33,165 nt of DNA from Desulfovibrio sp. Marseille-P6017 (GCA_900604495.1 UWOR01000022.1:1-33165), one strand, 5' to 3'. Shown: positions 1 through 8,395, counted from the first letter of the stretch. The notes: generated by a model not told the origin, from the sequence alone. Numbers and translations are program-made.

Positions 1-840
1 GAGTATAGTATAAATATATTAATTTTAATAATTTACTCGAATATAAATACTAAGTTAAATTACGATAACCAAGATAAAATAGAGAAAAAGTTTTTAAAAA
101 GAATTATATCATTATTTATGGTATCTAGACTTATTATGGTTACATTATTTATATTTATAGGTAAAGTTAATAGTTACTATATAATTAGATTTATCTCAAA
201 TATATCTATTTACTATTTATATAGGTATATTTTTCATGTAAATATAAAAACACCATATATAGAGCTAAATAATATTAATAAAGAGTTAAATAATAAAACT
301 GAATTATTAAACTATAAAAACAAAAGATTAATATCAGAAATGAAGAAAACACAAAAGTTGAAAAATAACTTAAAGTTAAAAGATAAAAAATTAAGAGATA
401 CATTAAATAAGGCGATGAATCCAACTATTATTTTTACAAATTCTAAAGAAGTAATGTATGCTAATGAATATGTATTTTCTGAGTTTAAATTTACGAAGAA
501 TTGTAGCTTAGAGGTCAATATAAAAAATAAATTTGATGAATATAATTATTTTATAAAATGCATAGATTATGTTTTATCAAACAAGAAAGAAACTAGATGT
601 ATAATGAAAAGTAATGATAATGAATATTATAAAGTTATATTTACTCCTTTTTTGATTAATGAAAAAAGTGAAGGTTGTTTATGTATATTTATTAATAGTA
701 CAAAAGAAATTGAATTTGAGAAAGAAATAATATATACAAACTTAGGATATGAGAATTTCTTAGAAAGTATTAGTGAAGGAATTATTATTCTAAAAGGAAA
801 TAATATACTTTATTCAAATAGACATGTAATAATATTTTAA
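1..840 (+). CDS. N-terminal fragment of histidine kinase A (membrane end, coiled coil, PAS)
   Basis: Open from the first base of the window, so its true start lies upstream; an ATG at 118 is internal to the reading. It begins with hydrophobic stretches that look like the last helices of a MASE3-type sensor. A charged Asn/Lys-rich coiled-coil linker follows at about 245-400. Next is a PAS domain starting near AMNPTIIFTNSKEVMYAN and the first strand of a second PAS (FLESISEGIIILKGNNI). It ends at a premature stop created by a missing base. By itself it has no kinase part. Confidence 0.6.
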   Translation, partial: EYSINILILIIYSNINTKLNYDNQDKIEKKFLKRIISLFMVSRLIMVTLFIFIGKVNSYYIIRFISNISIYYLYRYIFHVNIKTPYIELNNINKELNNKTELLNYKNKRLISEMKKTQKLKNNLKLKDKKLRDTLNKAMNPTIIFTNSKEVMYANEYVFSEFKFTKNCSLEVNIKNKFDEYNYFIKCIDYVLSNKKETRCIMKSNDNEYYKVIFTPFLINEKSEGCLCIFINSTKEIEFEKEIIYTNLGYENFLESISEGIIILKGNNILYSNRHVIIF

Positions 841-935
841 AAGATAAATTATATATAATCGATTTTTCTATAAATAGAGAAAAGAATATAAGAGAAGAAA
901 AATATATTATAGATGGAAAAGAAGTTTATATTGAA

Positions 936-2219
936 ATGCTTTACTCCACATACAATAAAGATAAAACTAGCATAGTTATTAGAGATATTACTAAGAGAAA
1001 AATGGCAGAAGAAAGATTAAAAAGAAGAAAAGAATCATACTCGCTTTTAATAGATACACTCCCAGATGGTATTTGCTTATTAGATGAGAATCTCCAGACT
1101 ATTTACTTAAATAAACCTATGTTAAAAATGATAGATATGAATAAGAAAAGTGGATTTGATAACTATGGTATAAAAGAAATAATAAAGCTTACATCAGATG
1201 AAGAAAATATATTTTTTAAAAAATTGAAATCTGTAATACAAAATAATAAGTCAATGTTATTTTTAAATAAACAAATTTTATCGAAAACTTTAGGAAATAT
1301 AGAGGTTGAAATAAATGCATTACCATTCTCAATAGATGGTAATAGTAGATATGTTATGTTAATAATAAAGGATTTAACAGATAAAAGAATAGGCGAGTTA
1401 GTTGAAAAAGAATTATATGAAAAGATTGAGATTGATAAGGTAAAGACTGAATTTTTTACTAATATGTCTCATGAATTAAAAACACCATTAAATGTTATCT
1501 TTAGTTCAAATCAATTACTAGAATCTGTTTATAAAAGTGGAAAAGTGAATGACTATAATGAAAATATAAATAATCATATAGAATTAGTTAAAAAAAATTC
1601 ATATAGATTACAAAGGTTAATAAATAACATAATTGATTTGACTAAGCTCGAGTCAGGATTTTATAAGTTAAATTTATCTAAAACTAATATAATTAACTTA
1701 GTAGAAGATTTATTCATGAAAATAGAACGATTCGCACAAATAAAAAATATAAATTTAGTTTTTGACACAGAATCAGAGGAAATAAATATGATTATAGATG
1801 AAAGTGAAATAGAAAGAGTTATGCTTAATTTATTATCTAACTGTATTAAGTTTACTCCTGAAAATGAAACAATAAGTATGAATATTTATGAGTTTGATAG
1901 TTCTATTGCCATAAGTATAAGAAATAGTGGTGTAGGAATACCTAAAGATAAATTAAAAATAATATTTGATGAATTTTCTCAAGTTGATGAAACTCTTTCT
2001 AGAAACACTGAAGGCAGTGGAATAGGATTATCTATTGTAAAAAAAATAATAGAGTTACATAATGGGTCTATAACTGTAGATAGTGAAGAAAATGAGTTTA
2101 CTGAGTTTACTATTGTATTAAATAAATATGAGTTTAATGATAAAGAAATTAAGGAAAATAAAGCTATATATAATATAGATGAAAAAATAAATATAGAGTT
2201 TTCAGATATATATTATTAA
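936..2219 (+). CDS. C-terminal fragment of histidine kinase A (PAS-HisKA-HATPase_c)
   Basis: Carries the catalytic half of kinase A. Reading is open from 822; 936 is the first ATG and has no good ribosome site, which supports it being a piece of the upstream gene. A PAS domain lies at about residues 35-150 (LLIDTLPDGICLLDENLQTI). The H-box is FFTNMSHELKTPLN with the phospho-accepting His near residue 179. The N-box is NLLSNCIKFTPEN and the G2 box GSGIGLSIVKK. In the G1 box the usual DxGxG aspartate, which contacts the adenine of ATP, is Asn (RNSGVGIP, about residue 330). The kinase is therefore doubly suspect: split, and altered at a key nucleotide-binding residue. Confidence 0.75.
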   Translation: MLYSTYNKDKTSIVIRDITKRKMAEERLKRRKESYSLLIDTLPDGICLLDENLQTIYLNKPMLKMIDMNKKSGFDNYGIKEIIKLTSDEENIFFKKLKSVIQNNKSMLFLNKQILSKTLGNIEVEINALPFSIDGNSRYVMLIIKDLTDKRIGELVEKELYEKIEIDKVKTEFFTNMSHELKTPLNVIFSSNQLLESVYKSGKVNDYNENINNHIELVKKNSYRLQRLINNIIDLTKLESGFYKLNLSKTNIINLVEDLFMKIERFAQIKNINLVFDTESEEINMIIDESEIERVMLNLLSNCIKFTPENETISMNIYEFDSSIAISIRNSGVGIPKDKLKIIFDEFSQVDETLSRNTEGSGIGLSIVKKIIELHNGSITVDSEENEFTEFTIVLNKYEFNDKEIKENKAIYNIDEKINIEFSDIYY

Positions 2220-2240
2220 TAAAGGACATGGAGAGTATAG

Positions 2241-2552
2241 ATGGAGAGAATATATAATCGGGAGAAGCAAACATCTGTGTTTTTAGAGATGTTTAGTATA
2301 ATAGTTCTTGCTTTACTTATCTATATAAGTTATACGAATAAACAATTATATGGAATATCTGTTATTATATCAAGGTTAACATTAACGATACTTATAGTAA
2401 CATTTATTATAGGATTTGATTCTTTTAAATTAACATATACTAACTTTATAGGTATAACCTATATTATTTCTAATGCTATATATATATTCAGTTTGTTAGC
2501 ATTTGGAAATTCAAGATATTTATCAGAATCAGTTATAATAGTAATGTTTTAG
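2241..2552 (+). CDS. N-terminal fragment of kinase B (MASE3-like membrane helices)
   Basis: A 103-residue, strongly hydrophobic piece with about three predicted membrane helices and a ribosome site GGAGAG just upstream. It stops early because the TTTT run at 2547-2550 seems one T short. With five T the reading passes into the downstream frame as MFLESVTIFIVISNIYKK. The arrangement of helices and the short SRYL motif resemble the MASE3 sensor region known from clostridial PAS kinases. The MASE3 call is by pattern only. Confidence 0.55.
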   Translation: MERIYNREKQTSVFLEMFSIIVLALLIYISYTNKQLYGISVIISRLTLTILIVTFIIGFDSFKLTYTNFIGITYIISNAIYIFSLLAFGNSRYLSESVIIVMF

Positions 2553-2602
2553 AGTCGGTTACTATTTTTATTGTTATTAGTAACATTTATAAGAAACCGA
2601 CA

Positions 2603-3463
2603 ATGAGTAAAAAAAAATCAGTAGAAACTTTTTTATTATATTTATTTTTATCAGTAATTATGTATTTTATGATTAATTACAGTGATAGTTTAGTTGAGTT
2701 TTATGATATTAAATTAGATATATTTAGTACAACCATATTAATTAATTTGATTTTACTATTTATAAGTATTAAAAAGGTTTTTTTACATATAAAAAATAAC
2801 AATGATTTCTCAGACACTAGAAAATTAAAGCTCATAGGAAATATTATATGTCTAAAAATAGTTTATTTTGTAGGTGTATTTATTTTATCAAAAACTAGTA
2901 TAAATACTAATAATATATATGTCTTAATAGAAGGTATTAATATTTTAGAAACATATTTAGTTTATAAAATAACAGTAGATTCAAATCTAATTAATCCATA
3001 TATAATGAAAATTGAGATTAATGAAGATCTTCAAGAAAAGAATCGAAATCAACAGCTTATTGCTAAAAAATTAAATGATATATTAAATGATCAAAATGAA
3101 ATAAAAACAGAAATAAATTATAAGAATGATTTATTTTATAAATTATTTTCTTCAACTCCAAATGGATGGGTAGTATTTAATGAGAATAAAGAAATAATGT
3201 ATTTTAATGAATCACTAAAAAATATGTGCTCATATGAAAAATATAAAGATATAAATAAGGCTTTGAAATGTTTTATAAAAGATTATGATAAATTCATAAA
3301 AGCTATGTATGATATTAGTGAAGATAATTATAATGAATCTGTAGAAATTGAAATTCAATCAACGACAAAAGATTATTATAGATGTATATATTCTAAGTAT
3401 AAAGAATCAAATGAAATAGTTTGTATATTAGTAAATATATCAAGTGAAAAAAAAATATGTTAA
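2603..3463 (+). CDS. Middle fragment of kinase B (membrane helices, coiled coil, PAS)
   Basis: The frame is open upstream of the ATG at 2603 back past the previous stop, and no ribosome site precedes 2603, so this is an internal piece. It contains further membrane helices (about residues 8-115), a coiled-coil linker and a PAS domain (LFSSTPNGWVVFNENKEIMY). The piece ends after SSEKKIC because the A9 run at 3447-3455 is one base short. With ten A it continues as SEKKNMLNNLIELKLEYEEL in the next frame. Confidence 0.55.
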   Translation: MSKKKSVETFLLYLFLSVIMYFMINYSDSLVEFYDIKLDIFSTTILINLILLFISIKKVFLHIKNNNDFSDTRKLKLIGNIICLKIVYFVGVFILSKTSINTNNIYVLIEGINILETYLVYKITVDSNLINPYIMKIEINEDLQEKNRNQQLIAKKLNDILNDQNEIKTEINYKNDLFYKLFSSTPNGWVVFNENKEIMYFNESLKNMCSYEKYKDINKALKCFIKDYDKFIKAMYDISEDNYNESVEIEIQSTTKDYYRCIYSKYKESNEIVCILVNISSEKKIC

Positions 3464-3533
3464 ATAACTTGATTGAACTAAAATTAGAGTATGAGGAATT
3501 AATAAGAAACATAAAAAGTCCAATTGTCATTAG

Positions 3534-5039
3534 ATGAAAAATAATAAATATGTTAATTATAGTAAGTCATATGAAGATATTATACTTAAATATAAAGTAT
3601 ATGATGAAGATATTGAGTATTTTAATAAGGTTATAAATATAAATTATAACGCTAGTAATAATGATGAATTATATGATAATGGAGTATTTAGATATAGAAG
3701 TATTGATTTAGATGGTAATATAATATGGCTAGAATGTAGTACAACTATATATTATGAACGTAATAAAAAATATAGAGTTGTTAGTTATAGTGATATTACA
3801 TATTATGTAAAATCAAGAGAAATAATAAATCAAAGTAAAAATATATATCAAGCGTTATTAGATGGAATACCAGAAGCAATATATTTAGAAGATATAGAAA
3901 CTAACAAATATGTATATATAAATAAAAAGTTTAAAGAAATGTTTAGTATAGATAAAGATGATTTAATTGATGAGGACTTAGGTATTTGTAGAGAGACTCT
4001 TATGAGTGTTCATACTGATTATGATAAAGTAGTTAAAGAAAATATTGACCAAGTTAGAAAAGGTAAAGGTAGTGATTATGTTAATATTAAATATTTAGAT
4101 AAGAATAATAATATAATAGATACACAAGTTGCTAGTATACCTTTTAATATTGATAAGAAAACATTCAAACTTACTATAATTAAGGATATGAATGATATAA
4201 GAAAATTAGAATCTTTGAGGAAGAGAATAATTGAAAGTGAACAAAGAGATAGTATAAAAATGAAATTTTTTATAAATATGTCTCATGAATTAAAAACACC
4301 TTTAAATCTTATATTTACAAGTGCTCAGCTTATGGAAAACCTATATAACAAAAATAAAATATATGACTTTAATGGCAATGTAAGGAAACATATTGACTTA
4401 ACTATACAAAATAGTTATAGATTAATAAAGATAATAAATGACTTAATTGATTTTACTAAAATGGAGTCAGGATTTTATAAGTTAAGAGTTGAGAATAAAA
4501 ACATTGTTACATTAGTAGAAGATATAACTATGTCAGTTGTAAATTACGCAAGTAATAATGGATTGAATATAGTTTTTGATACAGACGTAGAAGATTTAGT
4601 TATGCCAGTAGATGTAAATGCTATTGAAAGAATAGTTCTTAATATATTATCTAATGCTATTAAATTTACCAATCCTGGTGGAGATATATATGTTAATATT
4701 ACTCATGAAGATTCAATAGTAAGAATAATAATAGAAGATACTGGGATAGGAATACCTAAAGATAAATTAAGCTATATATTTGAGAGATTTAATGAGATTA
4801 ATAAAGGATACATCGGTAATGTATATGGAAGTGGAATTGGACTATCGATGGTTAAATCGATGGTTAACTTACTTGGTGGAGATATAGAAGTTGAAAGTGA
4901 AATTAATATTGGAACCAAATTCACTATAACATTGAATATAAATGCTTTAGAGTTAGATAAAGATTACGTTAAAGGAGAATTTAATGATATATCTAATGTT
5001 GAAAGATTAACAATAGGAATGACTGATGTTTATAAATAA
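3534..5039 (+). CDS. C-terminal fragment of kinase B (PAS-PAS-HisKA-HATPase_c)
   Basis: Carries the kinase core of B. It starts with the rest of a PAS/PAC domain and a second PAS (LLDGIPEAIYLEDIETNKYV). The H-box follows, FFINMSHELKTPLN, with the phospho-accepting His at about residue 251. Then come the N-box NILSNAIKFTNPGG, G1 EDTGIGIP and G2 YGSGIGLSMVKSM. All core motifs are present, so this fragment could still be enzymatically competent if translated. The ATG at 3534 lacks a ribosome site and directly follows a stop in its own frame. The H-box region is close in sequence to that of kinase A, which supports tandem duplication. Confidence 0.75.
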   Translation: MKNNKYVNYSKSYEDIILKYKVYDEDIEYFNKVININYNASNNDELYDNGVFRYRSIDLDGNIIWLECSTTIYYERNKKYRVVSYSDITYYVKSREIINQSKNIYQALLDGIPEAIYLEDIETNKYVYINKKFKEMFSIDKDDLIDEDLGICRETLMSVHTDYDKVVKENIDQVRKGKGSDYVNIKYLDKNNNIIDTQVASIPFNIDKKTFKLTIIKDMNDIRKLESLRKRIIESEQRDSIKMKFFINMSHELKTPLNLIFTSAQLMENLYNKNKIYDFNGNVRKHIDLTIQNSYRLIKIINDLIDFTKMESGFYKLRVENKNIVTLVEDITMSVVNYASNNGLNIVFDTDVEDLVMPVDVNAIERIVLNILSNAIKFTNPGGDIYVNITHEDSIVRIIIEDTGIGIPKDKLSYIFERFNEINKGYIGNVYGSGIGLSMVKSMVNLLGGDIEVESEINIGTKFTITLNINALELDKDYVKGEFNDISNVERLTIGMTDVYK

Positions 5040-5042
5040 AAT

Positions 5043-5081
5043 AAAAAAAGATAAAGATTTATTTAATCTTTATCTTTTTTT
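5043..5081. terminator. Bidirectional intrinsic terminator between kinase B and apbE
   Basis: Arms 5043-5059 and 5065-5081 are perfectly complementary (17 bp) around a 5-base loop, with A and T runs at either end so it can work on both strands. It closes the convergent kinase B and apbE genes and overlaps the apbE stop codon. Confidence 0.85.
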
Positions 5082-6123
5082 ATTTTATAATTTTAAAGCT
5101 TGTATCAGTAAGATTAAAATTATTAGCTATATTTGAAGTTAAATATATTTCCTTGTTTTTAGTTATAAAAATGGCATCAACGTTATCTATGCTTTCAATA
5201 AAATTTAATCCTTTTGAAAGTCCTAATCCAAATGTAGAGGTAGACAAAGCATCGCAAATAATAGATTTATCAGAGATTATAGTTACACTACTAATCTCAT
5301 TATCAAAAGGGTATCCAGAGGATGGATCCAAAATATGATGATATATTTTCCCATCATCTTCAATATATCTTTCGTAAATACCAGATGTAACTATGGATTT
5401 ATTTGAAACTTTAATAGTTCCAATAGAGTTGCCTCTAGATGTAGTTGGATCTTGTATTCCAATTGTGAAAGAATCTTTATTATCTTTATATCCTAGAGTA
5501 TATATATTACCTCCTAGATTTATAATAGCGCTTTTAATATTATTTTCTTTTAAAAAGTTAACAATAATATCAGCAGCATATCCTTTTGCAATAGCACCTA
5601 AATCGATTTTCATATTGTTTTTATTAAGCTTTACAGAGTTAGTGGATTTATCTAAAATTATATTTTTATAATTAATAAGATTTAAAGTTTCATTTATCTC
5701 ATTTAGTGATGGAACTCTTGCATTATCAGTTCCAATTCCCCATAAATCAGATAAAGGACCTATAGTAGCATCAAATACTCCATCTGAAATTTTAGAATAA
5801 TTAATAGCTTCTTCTATTACAAAAAATGTGTCATCAGAAACCCTTACATAGTTATTACCTGCATTTTTATTAATTTTAGAAACATCACTTCCAGGTATTG
5901 TATCACTCATTTTATTTTCTATATCTTTTAAAATAGCATTACAACTATCAAGCAGTTTTTCGCTTTTATATTTTCCTAAGCCAAATATGGTTATTTCATT
6001 TACTGTTCCTAAATAATAGTATGTTCTAGTGTATTGATTTTCAGATGTATAAGTATTAAGAAAATAAATTGAGATTATAAAAAAAAATGTAATAGATATT
6101 AAGGTAAAATTTTTTCTATTCAT
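5080..6123 (-). CDS. apbE: FAD:protein FMN transferase (ApbE family)
   Basis: ApbE enzymes use FAD to attach FMN covalently to Thr/Ser residues of electron-transfer proteins such as the Rnf and NQR subunits, on the outer face of the membrane. Seen here: 347 residues (normal length), an N-terminal hydrophobic anchor at about 7-24 with no lipobox Cys, and the family motifs in order: DGVFDATIGPL, IDLGAIAKGYAAD, INLGGNIY, SGIYERY, HHILDPSSGYP and DALSTSTFGLG. ATG start at 6123 with a GGGGGAAT ribosome site. It is divergent from a NusG-domain-II gene, a pairing that in clostridia often goes with membrane redox (Rnf-type) systems. Its flavoprotein target is not in this window. Confidence 0.93.
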   Translation of the reverse strand: MNRKNFTLISITFFFIISIYFLNTYTSENQYTRTYYYLGTVNEITIFGLGKYKSEKLLDSCNAILKDIENKMSDTIPGSDVSKINKNAGNNYVRVSDDTFFVIEEAINYSKISDGVFDATIGPLSDLWGIGTDNARVPSLNEINETLNLINYKNIILDKSTNSVKLNKNNMKIDLGAIAKGYAADIIVNFLKENNIKSAIINLGGNIYTLGYKDNKDSFTIGIQDPTTSRGNSIGTIKVSNKSIVTSGIYERYIEDDGKIYHHILDPSSGYPFDNEISSVTIISDKSIICDALSTSTFGLGLSKGLNFIESIDNVDAIFITKNKEIYLTSNIANNFNLTDTSFKIIK

Positions 6124-6143
6124 ATATGATTCCCCCGAAAAAG

Positions 6144-6167
6144 TATGTTATATTTAATTATAACATA
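6144..6167. promoter_or_regulatory. Palindrome in the divergent apbE / NusG-II control region
   Basis: Nine-base arms (TATGTTATA and TATAACATA) around a 6-base spacer fill most of the 63-base gap between the two divergent starts. The arms themselves resemble -10 boxes on both strands. The site could be overlapping divergent promoters or an operator controlling both genes. The role is inference. Confidence 0.4.
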
Positions 6168-6186
6168 ATCTTCCAGGAGGGGAAAA

Positions 6187-6558
6187 ATGAAAAGGAAAGA
6201 TATTTTTTTAGTTATTAGTGCTGTATTTATGATTATTGCTTTATTTATAGTAAATAATATTATAAACAAAGCGAAATTAGATGCCATAGAAATATATGTT
6301 AATAATGAAATATATAAAACTATATCTATTAATAGTGAGGAAGATTTGGATGTAAGGGTGGGAGATAATTATAATCACATAAAAGTGCATGATGGAGGAG
6401 TAGAGATAGTAGAAGCATCATGTAAAGATAAAGTATGTGTACATAGTGGATTTATAAATAAGCCAAGTGAAAGAATTGTATGTATGCCAAATAAAGTTGT
6501 GATTAAAATAAAAACTAGTAGAGATAAAAATAATAAAGAAGATATTATCTCTAAATAA
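6187..6558 (+). CDS. NusG domain II-containing membrane-anchored protein
   Basis: A 123-residue protein with one N-terminal membrane helix (about 7-27) followed by a NusG-domain-II-like fold on the outer side. Diagnostic pattern: a VHDGGVEIVEASCKDKVCV stretch (about residues 64-82) then ERIVCMPNKVVIKI, with the three conserved cysteines. The function of this family is not known; it is not the transcription factor NusG. ATG start after a strong AGGAGGGG site. It is divergent from apbE and followed 25 bases later by ung, possibly in the same transcript. Neighbourhood with ApbE suggests a link to extracytoplasmic redox proteins. Confidence 0.85.
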   Translation: MKRKDIFLVISAVFMIIALFIVNNIINKAKLDAIEIYVNNEIYKTISINSEEDLDVRVGDNYNHIKVHDGGVEIVEASCKDKVCVHSGFINKPSERIVCMPNKVVIKIKTSRDKNNKEDIISK

Positions 6559-6583
6559 TAAATTTAGATAAGTAGGTGCAATT

Positions 6584-7258
6584 ATGGTAAACTTAAATAA
6601 TGATTGGGAAAAACTATTAAAAGATGAGTTTAACAAGGATTATTATCTTAAATTAAGGAAGTTTCTTACAGATGAGTATAAAAATAATTTAATTTTTCCT
6701 AATATAGACAATATATTTGAAGCTTTAAAGCATACTTCATATAAAGATACTAAAGTTTTAATATTAGGCCAAGATCCTTATCATGGAGAAGGTCAAGCCC
6801 ATGGGTTAGCTTTTTCTGTACAACCATCAGTAAAAATACCTCCATCATTATTAAATATGTACAAGGAATTAAGAGATGATTTAGGTTGTTATATACCTAA
6901 TAATGGATACTTGATGCCTTGGGCAGATCAAGGTGTATTGTTATTAAATACAGCATTGACTGTTAGAGCTCATGAAGCTAATTCTCATAAAAATAAGGGG
7001 TGGGAAATTTTTACAGATGAAATAATTAAAATTTTGAATAAAAGAGAAGATCCAGTTATATTTGTACTATGGGGTGCAAATGCTAGAAAGAAAAAAAATT
7101 TTATTGATGAAAAAAGACATTATATATTAGAAGCTCCTCATCCTAGTCCGCTATCAGCAAGTAGAGGCTTTTTTGGATGTAAACATTTTTCAAAAATAAA
7201 TGAGTTATTAATTAATATAGGAAAAAAACCTATAGATTGGCAAATACCAAATATATAA
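6584..7258 (+). CDS. ung: Uracil-DNA glycosylase
   Basis: Family-1 UDG, which removes uracil from DNA to start base-excision repair in the cytoplasm. 224 residues, the normal length. The water-activating loop [17 protein letters not shown] begins at residue 62 with the catalytic Asp at 64. The uracil-binding segment [17 protein letters not shown] and the C-terminal [18 protein letters not shown] with its catalytic His are all present. ATG 6584 is preceded by a modest site (GTAGGTG). It sits just behind the NusG-II gene and is closed by a strong terminator. Confidence 0.97.
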   Translation: MVNLNNDWEKLLKDEFNKDYYLKLRKFLTDEYKNNLIFPNIDNIFEALKHTSYKDTKVLILGQDPYHGEGQAHGLAFSVQPSVKIPPSLLNMYKELRDDLGCYIPNNGYLMPWADQGVLLLNTALTVRAHEANSHKNKGWEIFTDEIIKILNKREDPVIFVLWGANARKKKNFIDEKRHYILEAPHPSPLSASRGFFGCKHFSKINELLINIGKKPIDWQIPNI

Positions 7259-7290
7259 ATTTAATAGAAAAAGTAACAAAAAAGTAACTT

Positions 7291-7346
7291 AAGCGAAATA
7301 TGCTTTAATAGTTGAAAAAACTACAAAGGCATATTTCGCTTTTTTT
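7291..7346 (+). terminator. Intrinsic terminator after ung
   Basis: Arms 7291-7303 and 7329-7341 (AAGCGAAATATGC and its complement) with a 25-base loop that holds a small inner stem (TAGT/ACTA), followed by a T run. Confidence 0.88.
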
Positions 7347-7362
7347 GTCAAGTTGACAAAAA
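7342..7362. promoter_or_regulatory. Perfect palindrome covering the -35 box (putative operator)
   Basis: TTTTTGTCAA, a central G, then TTGACAAAAA: ten-base arms without mismatch. The right arm contains the -35 hexamer of the promoter for the YabE-like gene, so a bound protein would block RNA polymerase. It does not match the Rex, LexA, CtsR or GlnR box patterns I know. The T run is shared with the preceding terminator, which could explain part of the symmetry. Confidence 0.45.
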
Positions 7363-7381
7363 GTATCAAAATAGTTACAAT
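7353..7381 (+). promoter_or_regulatory. Sigma-A promoter for the YabE-like gene
   Basis: TTGACA at 7353-7358, a 17-base spacer and TACAAT at 7376-7381. The predicted leader is about 90 bases before the ATG at 7479. Confidence 0.75.
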
Positions 7382-7478
7382 TTATTTATCGATGACATGA
7401 ATAAGATACGAAAATAATAAAAATTCAGTCAAAATATAATAAATAATTTTTAATAAAGATAATCTAGGAGGAAAAATT

Positions 7479-8336
7479 ATGAATTTAAAAAATAATAAAA
7501 TAATAAAAACTGCATTTCTGACCGGTATTATATCGGTAACGATATTAGGAGGATATTCAGTATTAAACAAAGAAATAACTTTAGTTGTGAATGGAGAAGA
7601 AAGAAAAATATCTACATTCAAATCAAATGTAGAAGAACTTTTAGATGCGGAAAATATAAAATATGATAAGAATGATATAATAAGTCAAAAGCTTGATACA
7701 AAGTTAAATGATGGCATGAAAGTAGAAGTGATTGATGTTATAGAAGAAGTAGTAAAAGAAAGTAAATCTGTACCATATGAAATTACTGTTATAGAGGATA
7801 ATAATTTATTAAAGGGGGAAACTAAGGTTGAGGAAGAAGGTAAAACTGGAGAAAATGAATTAGTTTATAAAATAGTTTATCATAATGGTAAACAAGTTGA
7901 AAAAACATTTTTAGAAGAAGTTGTTTCTTCTGAGCCTACAAATAAAGTAATAAAGAAGGGTACTAAGGTAGAAGAAATTCAAGTAGCTTCATCAAGAGGA
8001 GAGAGTACAAGACAAAATACAAAACATACAAATACTGTAAGTTCAACATCGAGCAATCAAAGCTCTAATGGAAAGTATATGTCAGTTGTAGCTACAGCAT
8101 ATACAGGTCATGGAATTACTGCTACGGGTACAACGCCTAAATGGGGGACTATAGCTGTAGATCCAAGTATAATACCTTATGGAACTAAAGTTTATATACC
8201 TCAATTTAATAAGACATTTATAGCTGAAGACTGTGGAGGAGCTATAAAAGGAAATAAGATAGATATATATATGAATAATGAGGATTCTGTATATAATTGG
8301 GGAAGAAAAACTATCGATATATATATTGTAAATTAA
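7479..8336 (+). CDS. YabE-like cell-wall protein (DUF348, G5, 3D domains)
   Basis: An exported protein of the YabE/resuscitation-factor-like group, expected to act on peptidoglycan outside the membrane. Seen: a membrane anchor or signal at about 9-28; one DUF348 domain (about 33-75, LVVNGEERKISTFKSNVEEL); a G5 domain (about 78-155); a Ser/Thr/Asn-rich linker (about 170-200); and a C-terminal 3D domain with VVATAYTGHGITATGT, IAVDPSIIPYGTKVYIP and AEDCGGAIKGNKIDIY. The three aspartates that name the 3D domain are present. B. subtilis YabE is longer with more DUF348 copies. Strong AGGAGG site; own promoter, possibly repressed through the palindrome at 7342-7362. Confidence 0.88.
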   Translation: MNLKNNKIIKTAFLTGIISVTILGGYSVLNKEITLVVNGEERKISTFKSNVEELLDAENIKYDKNDIISQKLDTKLNDGMKVEVIDVIEEVVKESKSVPYEITVIEDNNLLKGETKVEEEGKTGENELVYKIVYHNGKQVEKTFLEEVVSSEPTNKVIKKGTKVEEIQVASSRGESTRQNTKHTNTVSSTSSNQSSNGKYMSVVATAYTGHGITATGTTPKWGTIAVDPSIIPYGTKVYIPQFNKTFIAEDCGGAIKGNKIDIYMNNEDSVYNWGRKTIDIYIVN

Positions 8337-8358
8337 AGAGATAATAAAACAAGAAAAG

Positions 8359-8395
8359 TTGATATATTGATAAATATTTAGTAGTATGATATTAT
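8359..8395 (+). promoter_or_regulatory. Promoter candidates for the tRNA-like gene
   Basis: Two overlapping possibilities: TTGATA 8359-8364 with TAGTAT 8382-8387, and TTGATA 8367-8372 with TATTAT 8390-8395, both with 17-base spacing. Either would start RNA some 12-20 bases before the tRNA-like sequence. Confidence 0.5.

Larger units (their letters stand above)
1..2219 (+). pseudogene. Sensor histidine kinase A, frameshifted and cut at the window start
   Basis: A multidomain membrane sensor kinase in two reading frames. Frame 1 is open from base 1 to the stop at 838-840. The homologous reading resumes in frame 3 just after a stop at 819-821 and runs to 2219. Adding one A near 829-834 joins the two into a continuous PAS sequence (RHVINILKDKLYIIDF), so one base is missing. 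Order of parts: end of a hydrophobic membrane region (MASE3-like by comparison with kinase B), a Lys/Asn-rich coiled coil, a PAS domain, a second PAS split by the frameshift, a third PAS, HisKA and HATPase_c. The next gene is a related kinase 21 bases downstream, so this is a tandem pair without a response regulator. It is a pseudogene if the sequence is right. Confidence 0.8.
2241..5039 (+). pseudogene. Sensor histidine kinase B, with three frameshifts
   Basis: A second membrane kinase of the same design as kinase A, starting at ATG 2241 after a GGAGAG site. It reads in frame 3 to a stop at 2550-2552, in frame 2 to a stop at 3461-3463, in frame 1 to a stop at 3535-3537, and then in frame 3 to 5039. 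Each step corresponds to a net loss of one base: in the T4 run at 2547-2550, in the A9 run at 3447-3455, and near 3526-3540. Restored, it would be a MASE3-like membrane sensor (pattern SRYL..E...I, six or more helices), coiled coil, PAS domains, HisKA and HATPase_c. The catalytic motifs are all intact, unlike kinase A. A hairpin terminator follows directly. Confidence 0.8.

Noticed and set aside
1..5039. Programmed frameshifting in the kinases
   Set aside because: Four shifts at unrelated sites, without slippery heptamers plus downstream structures, are better explained by mutation or sequencing error.
5393..5671. Forward-strand frame within apbE
   Set aside because: Antisense shadow of a gene with full family motifs.
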